Assembly: GCA_949752735.1 (NCBI GenBank)
Contig: OX457042.1
Location: 31,441,616 to 31,505,615, forward strand
From: Lumbricus terrestris
Lineage: Eukaryota > Annelida > Clitellata > Crassiclitellata > Lumbricidae
DNA: 64,000 nt
Direction of reading: 5' to 3'
The stretch's first letter is position 1. Every line of letters begins with the position of its first letter. Below the pieces are notes generated by a model that saw only the letters and a list, made by a program, of their open reading frames with translations, searched no databases and was not told where the DNA came from. Both the position numbers and the translations under genes were made by a program. Below, piece by piece: positions 1-17,800 of the stretch.

Positions 1-3000
1 GACCGATCTATTCAAAGACCGATCTAATCACCTACGGAACTAATCACCGACCGATCTATTCAAAGACCGATCTACTCACCTACAGAACTACTCACCGACC
101 GATCTATTCAAAGACCGATCTAATCACCTACGGAACTAATCACCGACCGATCTATTCAAAGACCGATCTACTCACCTACGGAACTAATCACCGACCGATC
201 TATTCAAAGACCGATCTAATCACCTACGGAACTAATCACCGACCGATCTATTCAAAGACCGATCTAATCACCTACGGAACTAATCACCGACCGATCTATT
301 CAAAGACCGATCTAATCACCTACAGAACTAATCACCGACCGATCTATTCAAAGACCGATCTACTCACCTACGGAACTAATCACCGACCGATCTATTCAAA
401 GACCGATCTACTCACCTACGGAACTAATCACCGACCGATCTATTCAAAGACCGATCTACTCACCTACGGAACTAATCACCGACCGATCTATTCAAAGACC
501 GATCTAATCACCTACGGAACTAATCACCGACCGATCTATTCAAAGACCGATCTAATCACCTACAGAACTACTCACCGACCGATCTATTCAAAGACCGATC
601 TACTCACCTACGGAACTAATCACCGACCGATCTATTCAAAGACCGATCTACTCACCTACGGAACTAATCACCGACCGATCTATTCAAAGACCGATCTACT
701 CACCTACGGAACTAATCACCGACCGATCTATTCAAAGACTGATCTAATCACCTACGGAACTACTCACCGACCGATCTATTCAAAGACCGATCTAATCACC
801 TACGGAACTAATCACCGACCGATCTATTCAAAGACCGATCTAATCACCTACGGAACTAATCACCGACCGATCTATTCAAAGACCGATCTACTCACCTAAG
901 GAACTAATCACCGACCGATCTATTCAAAGACCGATCTACTCACCTACGGAACTAATCACCGACCGATCTATTCAAAGACCGATCTAATCACCTACGGAAC
1001 TACTCACCGACCGATCTATTCAAAGACCGATCTAATCACCTACGGAACTACTCACCGACCGATCTATTCAAAGACCGATCTAATCACCTACGGAACTAAT
1101 CACCGACCGATCTATTCAAAGACCGCTCTAATCACCTACGGAACTAATCACCGACCGATCTATTCAAAGACCGATCTACTCACCTACGGAACTACTCACC
1201 GACCGATCTATTCAAAGACCGATCTAATCACCTACGGAACTAATCACCGACCGATCTATTCAAAGACCGATCTACTCACCTACGGAACTAATCACCGACT
1301 GATCTATTCAAAGACCGATCTACTCACCTACGGAACTAATCACCGACCGATCTATTCAAAGACCGATCTAATCACCTACGGAACTACTCACCGACCGATC
1401 TACTCAAAGACCGATCTACTCACCTACGGAACAAATCACCGACCGATCTATTCAAAGACCGATCTAATCACCTACGGAACTAATCACCGACCGATCTATT
1501 CAAAGACCGATCTAATCACCTACGGAACTAATCACCGACCGATCTATTCAAAGACCGATCTACTCACCTACAGAACTTCTCACCGACCGATCTATTCAAA
1601 GACCGATCTAATCACCTACGGAACTAATCACCGACCGATCTATTCAAAGACCGATCTACTCACCTACGGAACTAATCACCGACCGATCTATTCAAAGACC
1701 GATCTAATCACCTACGGAACTAATCACCGACCGATCTATTCAAAGACCGATCTAATCACCTACGGAACTAATCACCGACCGATCTATTCAAAGACCGATC
1801 TAATCACCTACAGAACTAATCACCGACCGATCTATTCAAAGACCGATCTACTCACCTACGGAACTAATCACCGACCGATCTATTCAAAGACCGATCTACT
1901 CACCTACGGAACTAATCACCGACCGATCTATTCAAAGACCGATCTACTCACCTACGGAACTAATCACCGACCGATCTATTCAAAGACCGATCTAATCACC
2001 TACGGAACTAATCACCGACCGATCTATTCAAAGACCGATCTAATCACCTACAGAACTACTCACCGACCGATCTATTCAAAGACCGATCTACTCACCTACG
2101 GAACTAATCACCGACCGATCTATTCAAAGACCGATCTACCCACCTACGGAACTAATCACCGACCGATCCATTCAAAGACTGATCTAATCACCTACAGAAC
2201 TAATCACCGACCGATCTATTCAAAGACCGATCTACTCACCTACGGAACTAATCACCGACCGATCTATTCAAAGACCGATCTAATCACCTACGGAACTAAT
2301 CACCGACCGATCTATTCAAAGACCGATCTAATCACCTACGGAACTAATCACCGACCGATCTATTCAAAGACCGATCTAATCACCTACGGAACTAATCACC
2401 GACCGATCTGTTCAAAGACCGATCTAATCACCTACGGAACTAATCACCGACCGATCTATTCAAAGACCGATCTAATCACCTACGGAACTAATCACCGACC
2501 GATTTATTCAAAGACCGATCTACTCACCTACGGAACTAATCACCGACCGATCTATTCAAAGACCGATCTACCCACCTACGGAACTACTCAACGACCGATC
2601 TATTCAAAGACCGATCTAATCACCTACGGAACTAATCACCGACCGATCTATTCAAAGACCGCTCTAATCACCTACGGAACTAATCACCGACCGATCTATT
2701 CAAAGACCGATCTACTCACCTACGGAACTAATCACCGACCGATCTATTCAAAGACCGATCTAATCACCTACGGAACTAATCACCGACCGATCTATTCAAA
2801 GACCGATCTAATCACCTACGGAACTAATCACCGACCGATCTATTCAAAGACCGATCTAATCACCTACGGAACTAATCACCGACCGATCTATTCAAAGACC
2901 GATCTAATCACCTACGGAACTAATCACCGACCGATCTATTCAAAGACCGATCTACTCACCTACGGAACTAATCACCGACCGATCTATTCAAAGACCGATC

Positions 3001-3002
3001 TA

Positions 3003-4691
3003 CCCACCTACGGAACTACTCAACGACCGATCTATTCAAAGACCGATCTAATCACTTACGGAACTACTCACCAACCGATTTATTCAAAGACCGATAATAT
3101 CACCTACGGACCTAATCACCGACCGATCTATTCAAAGACCGATCTAATCACCTACGGAACTACTCACCGACCGATCTATTCAAAGACCGATCTAATCACC
3201 TACGGAACTAATCACCGACCGATCTATTCAAAGACCGATCTACTCACCTACGGAACTAATCACCGACCGATCTATTCAAAGACCGATCTAATCACCTACG
3301 GAACTAATCACAGACCGATCTATTCAAAGACCGATCTAATCACCTACGGAACTACTCACCGACCGATCTATTCAAAGACCGATCTAATCACCTACGGAAC
3401 TAATCACCGACCGATCTATTCAAAGACCGATCTAATCACCTACGGAACTAATCACCGACCGATCTATTCAAAGACCGATCTAATCACCTACGGAACTAAT
3501 CACCGACCGATCTATTCAAAGACCGATCTAATCACCTACGGAACTAATCACCGACCGATCTATTCAAAGACCGTTCTAATCACCTAAGGAACTAATCACC
3601 GACCGATCTATTCAAAGACCGATCTAATCACCTACGGAAGTAATCACCGACCGATCTATTCAAAGACCGATCTACTCACCTACGGAGCTAATCACCGACC
3701 GATCTATTCAAAGACCGATCTAATCACCTACGGAACTAATCACCGACCGATCTATTCAAAGACCGATCTAATCACCTACGGAACTAATCACCGACCGATC
3801 TATTCAAAGACCGATCTAATCACCTACGGAACTAATCACCGACCGATCTATTCAAAGACCGATCTAATCACCTACGGAACTAATCACCGACCGATCTATT
3901 CAAAGACCGATCTAATCACCTACGGAACTAATCACCGACCGATCTATTCAAAGACCGATCTACTCACCTACGGAACTAATCACCGACCGATCTATTCAAA
4001 GACCGATCTACCCACCTACGGAACTACTCAACGACCGATCTATTCAAAGACCGATCTAATCACTTACGGAACTACTCACCAACCGATTTATTCAAAGACC
4101 GATAATATCACCTACGGACCTAATCACCGACCGATCTATTCAAAGACCGATCTAATCACCTACGGAACTACTCACCGACCGATCTATTCAAAGACCGATC
4201 TAATCACCTACGGAACTAATCACCGACCGATCTATTCAAAGACCGATCTACTCACCTACGGAACTAATCACCGACCGATCTATTCAAAGACCGATCTAAT
4301 CACCTACGGAACTAATCACAGACCGATCTATTCAAAGACCGATCTAATCACCTACGGAACTACTCACCGACCGATCTATTCAAAGACCGATCTAATCACC
4401 TACGGAACTAATCACCGACCGATCTATTCAAAGACCGATCTAATCACCTACGGAACTAATCACCGACCGATCTATTCAAAGACCGATCTAATCACCTACG
4501 GAACTAATCACCGACCGATCTATTCAAAGACCGATCTAATCACCTACGGAACTAATCACCGACCGATCTATTCAAAGACCGTTCTAATCACCTAAGGAAC
4601 TAATCACCGACCGATCTATTCAAAGACCGATCTAATCACCTACGGAAGTAATCACCGACCGATCTATTCAAAGACCGATCTACTCACCTAC
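3003..4691 (+). repeat. 1,008-bp (21-monomer) higher-order duplication
   Basis: A set of rare variants occurs twice at exactly 1,008 bp spacing (21 x 48): cccacc at 3003/4011, ccgataatat at 3091/4099, ccgttctaat at 3571/4579, ggaagtaatc at 3637/4645 and cggagc at 3683/4691. This means a recent block duplication. A later pair of markers (cacctacggtac followed by gaccgaccta) repeats at 960 bp (20 monomers) around 5261 and 6221. Confidence 0.9.
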
Positions 4692-7600
4692 GGAGCTAAT
4701 CACCGACCGATCTATTCAAAGACCGATCTAATCACCTACGGAACTAATCACCGACCGATCTATTCAAAGACCGATCTAATCACCTACGGAACTAATCACC
4801 GACCGATCTATTCAAAGACCGATCTACTCACCTACGAAACTAGTCACCGACCGATCTATTCAAAGACCGATCTAATCACCTACGGAACTAATCACCGACC
4901 GATCTATTCAAAGACCGATCTAATCACCTACGGAACTACTCACCGACCGATCTATTCAAAGACCGATCTAATCACCTACGGAACTAATCACCGACCGATC
5001 TATTCAAAGACCGATCTAATCACCTACGGAACTAATCACCGACCGATCTATTCAAAGACCGATCTACTCACCTACGGAACTAATCACCGACCGATCTATT
5101 CAAAGACCGATCTAATCACCTACGGAACTACTCACCGACCGATCTATTCAAAGACCGATCTACTCACCTACGGAACTAATCACCGACCGATCTATTCAAA
5201 GACCGATCTACTCACCTACGGAACTAATCACCGACCGATCTATTCAAAGACCGATCTACTCACCTACGGTACTAATCACCGACCGATCTATTCAAAGACC
5301 GACCTAATCACCTACAGAACTACTCACCGACCGATCTATTCAAAGACCGATCTAATCATCTACGGAACTAATCACCGACCGATCTATTCAAAGACCGATC
5401 TACTCACCTACGGAACTAATCACCGACCGATCTATTCAAAGACCGATCTAATCACCTACGGAACTAATCACCGACCGATCTATTCAAAGACCGATCTACT
5501 CACCTACGGAACTAATCACCGACCGATCTATTCAAAGACCGATCTAATCACCTACGGAACTAATCACCGACCGATCTATTCAAAGACCGCTCTAATCACC
5601 TACGGAACTAATCACCGACCGATCTATTCAAAGACCGATCTACTCACCTACGGAACTAATCACCGACCGATCTATTCAAAGACCGATCTAATCACCTACG
5701 GAACTACTCACCGACCGATCTATTCAAAGACCGATCTAATCACCTACGGAAGTAATCACCGACCGATCTATTCAAAGACCGATCTACTCACCTACGGAGC
5801 TAATCACCGACCGATCTATTCAAAGACCGATCTAATCACCTACGGAACTAATCACCGACCGATCTATTCAAAGACCGATCTAATCACCTACGGAACTAAT
5901 CACCGACCGATCTATTCAAAGACCGATCTAATCACCTACGGAACTAATCACCGCCCGATCTATTCAAAGACCGATCTAATCACCTACGGAACTAATCACC
6001 GACCGATCTATTCAAAGACCGATCTACTCACCTACGGAACTAATCACCGACCGATCTATTCAAAGACCGATCTAATCACCTACGGAACTACTCACCGACC
6101 GATCTATTCAAAGACCGATCTACTCACCTACGGAACTAATCACCGACCGATCTATTCAAAGACCGATCTACTCACCTACGGAACTAATCACCGACCGATC
6201 TATTCAAAGACCGATCTACTCACCTACGGTACTAATCACCGACCGATCTATTCAAAGACCGACCTAATCACCTACGGAACTACTCACCGACCGATCTATT
6301 CAAAGACCGATCTAATCATCTACGGAACTAATCACCGACCGATCTGTTCAAAGACCGATCTACTCACCTACGGAACTAATCACCGACCGATCTATTCAAA
6401 GACCGATCTAATCACCTACGGAACTAATCACCGACCGATCTATTCAAAGACCGCTCTAATCACCTACGGAACTAATCACCGACCGATCTATTCAAAGACC
6501 GATCTACTCACCTACGGAACTAATCACCGACCGATCTATTCAAAGACCGATCAAATCACCTACGGAACTAATCACCGACCGATCTATTCAAAGACCGATC
6601 TAATCACCTACGGAGCTAATCACCGACCGATCTATTCAAAGACCGATCTACTCACCTACGAAACTAATCACCGACCGATCTATTCAAAGACCGATCTACT
6701 CACCTACGGTACTAATCACCGACCGATCTATTCAAAGACCGATCTACTCACCTACGGAACTAATCACCGACCGATCTATTCAAAGACCGATCTAATCACC
6801 TTCGGAACTAATCACCGACCGATCTATTCAAAGACCGATCTAATCACCTCCGGAACTAATCACCGACCGATCTATTCAAAGACCGATCTAATCACCTACG
6901 GAACTAATCACCGACCGATCTATTCAAAGACCGATCTACTCACCTACGGAACTAATCACCGACCGATCTATTCAAAGACCGATCTAATCACCTACGGAAC
7001 TACTCACCGACCGATCTATTCAAAGACCGATCTAATCACCTACGGAACTACTCACCGACCGATCTATTCAAAGACCGATCTAATCACCTACGGAACTAAT
7101 CACCGACCGATCTATTCAAAGACCGATCTAATCACCTACGGAACTAATCACCGACCGATCTATTCAAAGACCGATCTAATCACCTACGGAACTAATCACC
7201 GACCGATCTATTCAAAGACCGATCTAATCACCTACGGAACTAATCACCGACCGATCTATTCAAAGACCGATCTACTCACCTACGGAACTAATCACCGACC
7301 GATCTATTCAAAGACCGATCTACCCACCTACGGAACTACTCAACGACCGATCTATTCAAAGACCGATCTAATCACCTACGGAACTAATCACCGACCGATC
7401 TATTCAAAGACCGATCTAATCACCTACGGAACTACTCACCGACCGATCTATTCAAAGACCGATCTAATCACCTACGGAACTAATCACCGACCGATCTATT
7501 CAAAGACCGATCTAATCACCTACGGAACTAATCACCGACCGATCTATTCAAAGACCGATCTAATCACCTACGGAACTAATCACCGACCGATCTATTCAAA

Positions 7601-8800
7601 GACCGATCTACTCACCTACGGAACTAATCACCGACCGATCTATTCAAAGACCGATCTAATCACCTACGGAACTACTCACCGACCGATCTATTCAAAGACC
7701 GATCTTCTCACCTACGGAACTAATCACCGACCGATCTATTCAAAGACCGATCTACTCACCTACGGAACTAATCACCGACCGATCTATTCAAAGACCGATC
7801 TAATCACCTACGGAACTAATCACCGACCGATCTATTCAAAGACCGATCTAATCACCTACGGAACTACTCACCGACCGATCTATTCAAAGACCGATCTACT
7901 CACCTACGGAACTAATCACCGACCGATCTATTCAAAGACCGATCTAATCACCTACGGAACTAATCACCGACCGATCTATTCAAAGACCGATCTACTCACC
8001 TACGGAACTAATCAATGACCGATCTATTCAAAGACCGATCTACTCACCTACGGAACTAATCACCGACCGATCTATTCAAAGACCGATCTAATCACCTACG
8101 GAACTAATCACCGACCGATCTATTCAAAGACCGATCTAATCACCTACGGAACTACTCACCGACCGATCTATTCAAAGACCGATCTAATCACCTACGGAAC
8201 TAATCACCGACCGATCTATTCAAAGACCGATCTACTCACCTACGGAACTAATACCCGACCGATCAATTCAAAGACCGCTCTAATCACCTACGGAACTAAT
8301 CACCGACCGATCTATTCAAAGACCGATCTACTCACCTACGGAACTAATCACCGACCGATCTATTCAAAGACCGATCTAATCACCTACGGAACTACTCACC
8401 GACCGATCTATTCAAAGACCGATCTACTCACCTACGGAACTAATCACCGACCGATCTATTCAAAGACCGATCTACTCACCTACGGAACTAATCACCGACC
8501 GATCTATTCAAAGACCGATCTAATCACCTACGGAACTAATCACCGACCGATCTATTCAAAGACCGCTCTAATCACCTACGGAACTAATCACCGACCGATC
8601 TATTCAAAGACCGATCTACTCACCTACGGAACTAATCACCGACCGATCTATTCAAAGACCGATCTAATCACCTACGGAACTACTCACCGACCGATCTATT
8701 CAAAGACCGATCTAATCACCTACGGAACTACTCACCGACCGATCTATTCAAAGACCGATCTAATCACCTACGGAACTAATCACCGACCGATCTATTCAAA

Positions 8801-8816
8801 GACCGATCTATTCAAA
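8801..8816 (+). repeat. extra 16-bp subunit in the satellite
   Basis: Subunit A (gaccgatctattcaaa) occurs twice in a row at 8785-8800 and 8801-8816 before the normal B subunit. The local unit is therefore 64 bp, which shows that the 16-mer can still be gained or lost on its own. Confidence 0.92.
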
Positions 8817-11800
8817 GACCGATCTACTCACCTACGGAACTAATCACCGACCGATCTATTCAAAGACCGATCTAATCACCTACGGAACTACTCACCGACC
8901 GATCTATTCAAAGACCGATCTAATCACCTACGGAACTAATCACCGACCGATCTATTCAAAGACCGATCTAATCACCTACGGAACTAATCACCGACCGATC
9001 TATTCAAAGACCGATCTAATCACCTACGGAACTAATCACCGACCGATCTATTCAAAGACCGATCTAATCACCTACGGAACTAATCACCGACCGATCTATT
9101 CAAAGACCGATCTAATCACCTACGGAACTAATCGCCGACCGATCTATTCAAAGACCGATCTAATCACCTACGGAACTACTCACCGACCGATCTATTCAAA
9201 GACCGATCTAATCACCTACGGAACTAATCACCGACCGATCTATTCAAAGACCGATCTAATCACCTACGGAACTAATCACCGACCGATCTATTCAAAGACC
9301 GATCTAATCACCTACGGAACTAATCACCGACCGATCTATTCAAAGACCGATCTAATCACCTACGGAACTAATCACCGACCGATCTATTCAAAGACCGATC
9401 TAATCACCTACGGAACTAATCACCGACCGATCTATTCAAAGACCGATCTACTCACCTACGGAACTAATCACCGACCGATCTATTCAAAGACCGATCTAAT
9501 CACCTACGGAACTAATCACCGACCGATCTATTTAAAGACCGATCAAATCACCTACGGAACTAATCACCGACCGATCTATTCAAAGACCGATCTAATCACC
9601 TACGGAACTAATCACCGACCGATCTATTCAAAGACCGATCAAATCACCTACGGAACTAATCACCGACCGATCTATTCAAAGACCGATCTACTCACCTACG
9701 AAACTAATCACCGACCGATCTATTCAAAGACCGATCTACTCACCTACGGTACTAATCACCGACCGATCTATTCAAAGACCGATCTACTCACCTACGGAAC
9801 TAATCACCGACCGATCTATTCAAAGACCGATCTAATCACCTACGGAACTAATCACCGACCGATCTATTCAAAGACCGATCTAATCACCTACGGAACTAAT
9901 CACCGACCGATCTATTCAAAGACCGATCTACTCACCTACGGAACTAATCACCGACCGATCTATTCAAAGACCGATCTAATCACCTACGGAACTACTCACC
10001 GACCGATCTATTCAAAGACCGATCTAATCACCTACGGAACTACTCACCGACCGATCTATTCAAAGACCGATCTAATCACCTACGGAACTAATCACCGACC
10101 GATCTATTCAAAGACCGATCTACTCACCTACGGAACTAATCACCGACCGATCTATTCAAAGACCGATCTAATCACCTACGGAACTAATCACCGACCGATC
10201 TATTCAAAGACCGATCTAATCACCTACGGAACTAATCACCGACCGATCTATTCAAAGACCGATCTAATCACCTACGGAAATAATCACCGACCGATCTATT
10301 CAAAGACCGATCTAATCACCTACGGAACTAATCACCGACCGATCTATTCAAAGACCGATCTACTCACCTACGGAACTAATCACCGACCGATCTATTCAAA
10401 GACCGATCTAATCACCTACGGAACTACTCACCGACCGATCTATTCAAAGACCGATCTACTCACCTACGGAACTAATCACCGACCGATCTATTCAAAGACC
10501 GATCTACTCACCTACGGAACTAATCACCGACCGATCTATTCAAAGACCGATCTAATCACCTACGGAACTAATCACCGACCGATCTATTCAAAGACCGATC
10601 TAATCACCTACGGAACTACTCACCGACCGATCTATTCAAAGACCGATCTACTCACCTACGGAACTACTCACCGACCGATCTATTCAAAGACCGATCTAAT
10701 CACCTACGGAACTAATCACCGACCGATCTATTCAAAGACCGATCTACTCACCTACGGTACTAATCACCGACCGATCTATTCAAAGACCGATCTAATCACC
10801 TACGGAACTAATCACCGACCGATCTATTCAAAGACCGATCTAATCACCTACGGAACTAATCACCGACCGATCTATTCAAAGACCGATCTAATCACCTACG
10901 GAACTAATCACCGACCGATCTATTCAAAGACCGATCTACTCACCTACGAAACTAATCACCGACCGATCTATTCAAAGACCGATCTACTCACCTACGGTAC
11001 TAATCACCGACCGATCTATTCAAAGACCGATCTACTCACCTACGGAACTAATCACCGACCGATCTATTCAAAGACCGATCTAATCACCTACGGAACTAAT
11101 CACCGACCGATCTATTCAAAGACCGATCTACTCACCTACGGAACTAATCACCGACCGATCTATTCAAAGACCGATCTAATCACCTACGGAACTAATCACC
11201 GACCGATCTATTCCAAGACCGATCTAATCACCTACGGAACTAATCACCGACCGATCTATTCAAAGACCGATCTAATCACCTACGGAACTACTCACCGACC
11301 GATCTATTCAAAGACCGATCTAATCACCTACGGAACTAATCACCGACCGATCTATTCAAAGACCGATCTACCCACCTACGGAACTACTCAACGACCAATC
11401 TATTCAAAGACCGATCTAATCACCTACGGAACTACTCACCAACCGATCTATTCAAAGACCGATCTAATCACCTACGGAACTAATCACCGACCGATCTATT
11501 CAAAGACCGATCTAATCACCTACGGAACTACTCACCGACCAATCTATTCAAAGACCGATCTAATCACCTACGGAACTAATCACCGACCGATCTATTCAAA
11601 GACCGATCTACTCACCTACGGAACTAATCACCGACCGATCTATTCAAAGACCGATCTAATCACCTACGAAACTAATCACCGACCGATCTATTCAAAGACC
11701 GATCAAATCACCTACGGAACTACTCACCGACCGATCTATTCAAAGACCGATCTAGTCACCTACGGAACTAATCACCGACCGATCTATTCAAAGACCGATC

Positions 11801-14800
11801 TAATCACCTACGGAACTAATCACCGACCGATCTATTCAAAGACCGATCTAATCACCTACGGAACTAATCACCGACCGATCTATTCAAAGACCGATCTAAT
11901 CACCTACGGAACTAATCACCGACCGATCTATTCAAAGACCGATCTAATCACCTACGGAACTACTCACCGACCGATCTATTCAAAGACCGATCTAATCACC
12001 TACGGAACTAATCACCGACCGATCTATTCAAAGACCGATCTACTCACCTACGGAACTAATCACCGACCGATCTATTCAAAGACCGATCTAATCACCTACG
12101 GAACTAATCACCGACCGATCTATTCAAAGACCGATCTAATCACCTACGGAACTAATCACCGACCGATCTATTCAAAGACCGATCTACTCACCTACGAAAC
12201 TAGTCACCGACCGATCTATTCAAAAACCGATCTAATCACCTACGGAACTAATCACCGACCGATCTATTCAAAGACCGATCTAATCACCTACGGAACTACT
12301 CACCGACCGATCTATTCAAAGACCGATCTATTCACCTACGGAACTAATCACCGACCGATCTATTCAAAGACCGATCTAATCACCTACGGAACTACTCACC
12401 GACCGATCTATTCAAAGACCGATCTATTCACCTACGGAACTAATCACCGACCGATCTATTCAAAGACCGATCTAATCACCTACGGCACTACTCACCGACC
12501 GATCTATTCAAAGACCGATCTACTCACCTACGGAACTAATCACCGACCGATCTATTCAAAGACCGATCTACTCACCTACGGAACTACTCACCGACCGATC
12601 TATTCAAAGACCGATCTAATCACCTACGGAACTAATCACCGACCGATCTATTCAAAGACCGATCTAATCACCTACGGAACTAATCACCGACCGATCTATT
12701 CAAAGACCGATCTACTCACCTACGAAACTAGTCACCGACCGATCTATTCAAAAACCGATCTAATCACCTACGGAACTAATCACCGACCGATCTATTCAAA
12801 GACCGATCTAATCACCTACGGAACTACTCACCGACCGATCTATTCAAAGACCGATCTAATCACCTACGAAACTAATCACCGACCGATCTATTCAAAGACC
12901 GATCTACTCACCTACGGTACTAATCACCGACCGATCTATTCAAAGACCGATCTACTCACCTACGGAACTAATCACCGACCGATCTATTCAAAGACCGATC
13001 TAATCACCTACGGAACTAATCACCGACCGATCTATTCAAAGACCGATCTAATCACCTACGGAACTAATCACCGACCGATCTATTCAAAGACCGATCTAAT
13101 CACCTACGGAACTACTCACCGACCGATCTATTCAAAGACCGATCTACTCACCTACGGAACTAATCACCGACCGATCTATTCAAAGACCGATCTAATCACC
13201 TACGGAACTAATCACCGACCGATCTATTCAAAGACCGATCTAATCACCTACGGAACTAATCACCGACCGATCTATTCAAAGACCGATCTAATCACCTACG
13301 GAACTACTCACCGACCGATCTATTCAAAGACCGATCTAATCACCTACGGAACTAATCACCGACCGATCTATTCAAAGACCGATCTACCCACCTACGGAAC
13401 TACTCAACGACCAATCTATTCAAAGACCGATCTAATCACCTACGGAACTAATCACCGACCGATCTATTCAAAGACCGATCTAATCACCTACGGAACTACT
13501 CACCGACCGACCTATTCAAAGACCGATCTACTCACCTACGAAACTAGTCACCGACCGATCTATTCAAAGACCGATCTACCCACCTACGGAACTACTCAAC
13601 GACCGATCTATTCAAAGACCGATCTACCCACCTATGGAACTACTCAACGACCGATCTATTCAAAGACCGATCTAATCACCTACGGAACTAATCACCGACC
13701 GATCTATTCAAAGACCGATCTACTCACCTACGGAACTAATCACCGACCGATCTATTCAAAGACCGATCTACTCACCTACGAAACTAATCACCGACCGATC
13801 TATTCAAAGACCGATCTACTCACCTACGGTACTAATCACCGACCGATCTATTCAAAGACCGATCTAATCACCTACGGAACTAATCACCGACCGATCTATT
13901 CAAAGACCGATCTAATCACCTACGGAACTAATCACCGACCGATCTATTCAAAGACCGATCTAATCACCTACGGAACTAATCACCGACCGATCTATTCAAA
14001 GACCGATCTACTCACCTACGAAACTAATCACCGACCGATCTATTCAAAGACCGATCTACTCACCTACGGTACTAATCACCGACCGATCTATTCAAAGACC
14101 GATCTACTCACCTACGGAACTAATCACCGACCGATCTATTCAAAGACCGATCTAATCACCTACGGAACTAATCACCGACCGATCTATTCAAAGACCGATC
14201 TAATCACCTACGGAACTAATCACCGACCGATCTATTCAAAGACCGATCTACTCACCTACGGAACTAATCACCGACCGATCTATTCAAAGACCGATCTAAT
14301 CACCTACGGAACTAATCACCGACCGATCTATTCAAAGACCGATCTAATCACCTACGGAACTAATCACCGACCGATCTATTCAAAGACCGATCTAATCACC
14401 TACGGAACTACTCACCGACCGATCTATTCAAAGACCGATCTAATCCCCTTACGGAACTAATCACCGACCGATCTATTCAAAGACCGATCTACCCACCTAC
14501 GGAACTACTCAACGACCAATCTATTCAAAGACCGATCTAATCACCTACGGAACTACTCACCAACCGATCTATTCAAAGACCGATCTAATCACCTACGGAA
14601 CTAATCACCGACCGATCTATTCAAAGACCGATCTAATCACCTACGGAACTACTCACCGACCGATCTATTCAAAGACCGATCTAATCACCTACGGAACTAA
14701 TCACCGACCGATCTATTCAAAGACCGATCTACTCACCTACGGAACTAATCACCGACCGATCTATTCAAAGACCGATCTAATCACCTACGGAACTAATCAC

Positions 14801-17800
14801 CGACCGATCTATTCAAAGACCGATCTAATCACCTACGGAACTACTCACCGACCGATCTATTCAAAGACCGATCTAGTCACCTACGGAACTAATCACCGAC
14901 CGAGCTATTCAAAGACCGATCTAATCACCTACGGAACTAATCACCGACCGATCTATTCAAAGACCGATCTAATCACCTACGGAACTAATCACCGACCGAT
15001 CTATTCAAAGACCGATCTAATCACCTACGGAACTAATCACCGACCGATCTATTCAAAGACCGATCTAATCACCTACGGAACTACTCACCGACCGATCTAT
15101 TCAAAGACCGATCTAATCACCTACGGAGCTAATCACCGACCGATCTATTCAAAGACCGATCTACTCACCTACGGAACTAATCACCGACCGATCTATTCAA
15201 AGACCGATCTAATCACCTACGGAACTAATCACCGACCGATCTATTCAAAGACCGATCTAATCACCTACGGAACTAATCACCGACCGATCTATTCAAAGAC
15301 CGATCTACTCACCTACGAAACTAATCACCGACCGATCTATTCAAAGACCGATCTAATCACCTACGGAACTAATCACCGACCGATCTATTCAAAGACCGAT
15401 CTAATCACCTACGGAACTACTCACCGACCGATCTATTCAAAGACCGATCTATTCACCTACGGAACTAATCACCGACCGATCTATTCAAAGACCGATCTAA
15501 TCACCTACGGAACTACTCACCGACCGATCTATTCAAAGACCGATCTATTCACCTACGGAACTAATCACCGACCGATCTATTCAAAGACCGATCTAATCAC
15601 CTACGGAACTACTCACCGACCGATCTATTCAAAGACCGATCTACTCACCTACGGAACTAATCACCGACCGATCTATTCAAAGACCGATCTACTCACCTAC
15701 GGAACTAATCACCGACCGATCTATTCAAAGACCGATCTAATCACCTACGGAACTAATCACCGACCGATCTATTCAAAGACCGATCTACTCACCTACGGAA
15801 CTAATCACCGACCGATCTATTCAAAGACCGATCTACTCACCTACGAAACTAGTCACCGACCGATCTATTCAAAGACCGATCTAATCACCTACGGAACTAA
15901 TCACCGACCGATCTATTCAAAGACCGATCTAATCACCTACGGAACTACTCACCGACCGATCTATTCAAAGACCGATCTAATCACCTACGGAACTAATCAC
16001 CGACCGATCTATTCAAAGACCGATCTACTCACCAACGGAACAAATCACCGACCGATCTATTCAAAGACCGATCTAATCACCTACGAAACTAATCACCGAC
16101 CGATCTATTCAAAGACCGATCTACTCACCTACGGTACTAATCACCGACCGATCTATTCAAAGACCGATCTACTCACCTACGGAACTAATCACCGACCGAT
16201 CTATTCAAAGACCGATCTAATCACCTACGGAACTAATCACCGACCGATCTATTCAAAGACCGATCTAATCACCTACGGAACTAATCACCGACCGATCTAT
16301 TCAAAGACCGATCTAATCACCTACGGAACTAATCACCGACCGATCTATTCAAAGACCGATCTACTCACCTACGGAACTAATCACCGACCGATCTATTCAA
16401 AGACCGATCTAATCACCTACGGAACTAATCACCGACCGATCTATTCAAAGACCGATCTAATCACCTACGGAACTAATCACCGACCGATCTATTCAAAGAC
16501 CGATCTAATCACCTACGGAACTACTCACCGACCGATCTATTCAAAGACCGATCTAATCACCTACGGAACTAATCACCGACCGATCTATTCAAAGACCGAT
16601 CTACCCACCTACGGAACTACTCAACGACCAATCTAGTCAAAGACCGATCTAATCACCTACGGAACTACTCACCAACCGATCTATTCAAAGACCGATCTAA
16701 TCACCTACGGAACTGATCACCGACCGATCTATTCAAAGACCGATCTAATCACCTACGGAACTACTCACCGACCGATCTATTCAAAGACCGATCTAATCAC
16801 CTACGGAACTACTCACCGACCGATCTATTCAAAGACCGATCTAATCACCTACGGAACTAATCACCGACCGATCTATTCAAAGACCGATCTACTCACCTAC
16901 GGAACTAATCACCGACCGATCTATTCAAAGACCGATCTAATCACCTACGGAACTAATCACCGACCGATCTATTCAAAGACCGATCTAATCACCTACGGAA
17001 CTAATCACCGACCGATCTATTCAAAGACCGATCTAATCACCTACGGAACTACTCACCGACCGATCTATTCAAAGACCGATCTAATCACCTACGGAACTAA
17101 TCACCGACCGATCTATTCAAAGACCGATCTACTCACCTACGGAACTAATCACCGACCGATCTATTCAAAGACCGATCTAATCACCTACGGAACTAATCAC
17201 CGACCGATCTATTCAAAGACCGATCTAATCACCTACGGAACTAATCACCGACCGATCTATTCAAAGACCGATCTACTCACCTACGAAACTAGTCACCGAC
17301 CGATCTATTCAAAAACCGATCTAATCACCTACGGAACTAATCACCGACCGATCTATTCAAAGACCGATCTAATCACCTACGGAACTACTCACCGACCGAT
17401 CTATTCAAAGACCGATCTATTCACCTACGGAACTAATCACCGACCGATCTATTCAAAGACCGATCTAATCACCTACGGAACTACTCACCGACCGCTCTAT
17501 TCAAAGACCGATCTATTCACCTACGGAACTAATCACCGACCGATCTATTCAAAGACCGATCTAATCACCTACGGAACTACTCACCGACCGATCTATTCAA
17601 AGACCGATCTACTCACCTACGGAACTAATCACCGACCGATCTATTCAAAGACCGATCTACTCACCTACGGAACTAATCACCGACCGATCTATTCAAAGAC
17701 CGATCTACTCACCTACGAAACTAGTCACCGACCGATCTATTCAAAAACCGATCTACTCACCTACGGAACTAATCACCGACCGATCTATTCAAAGACCGAT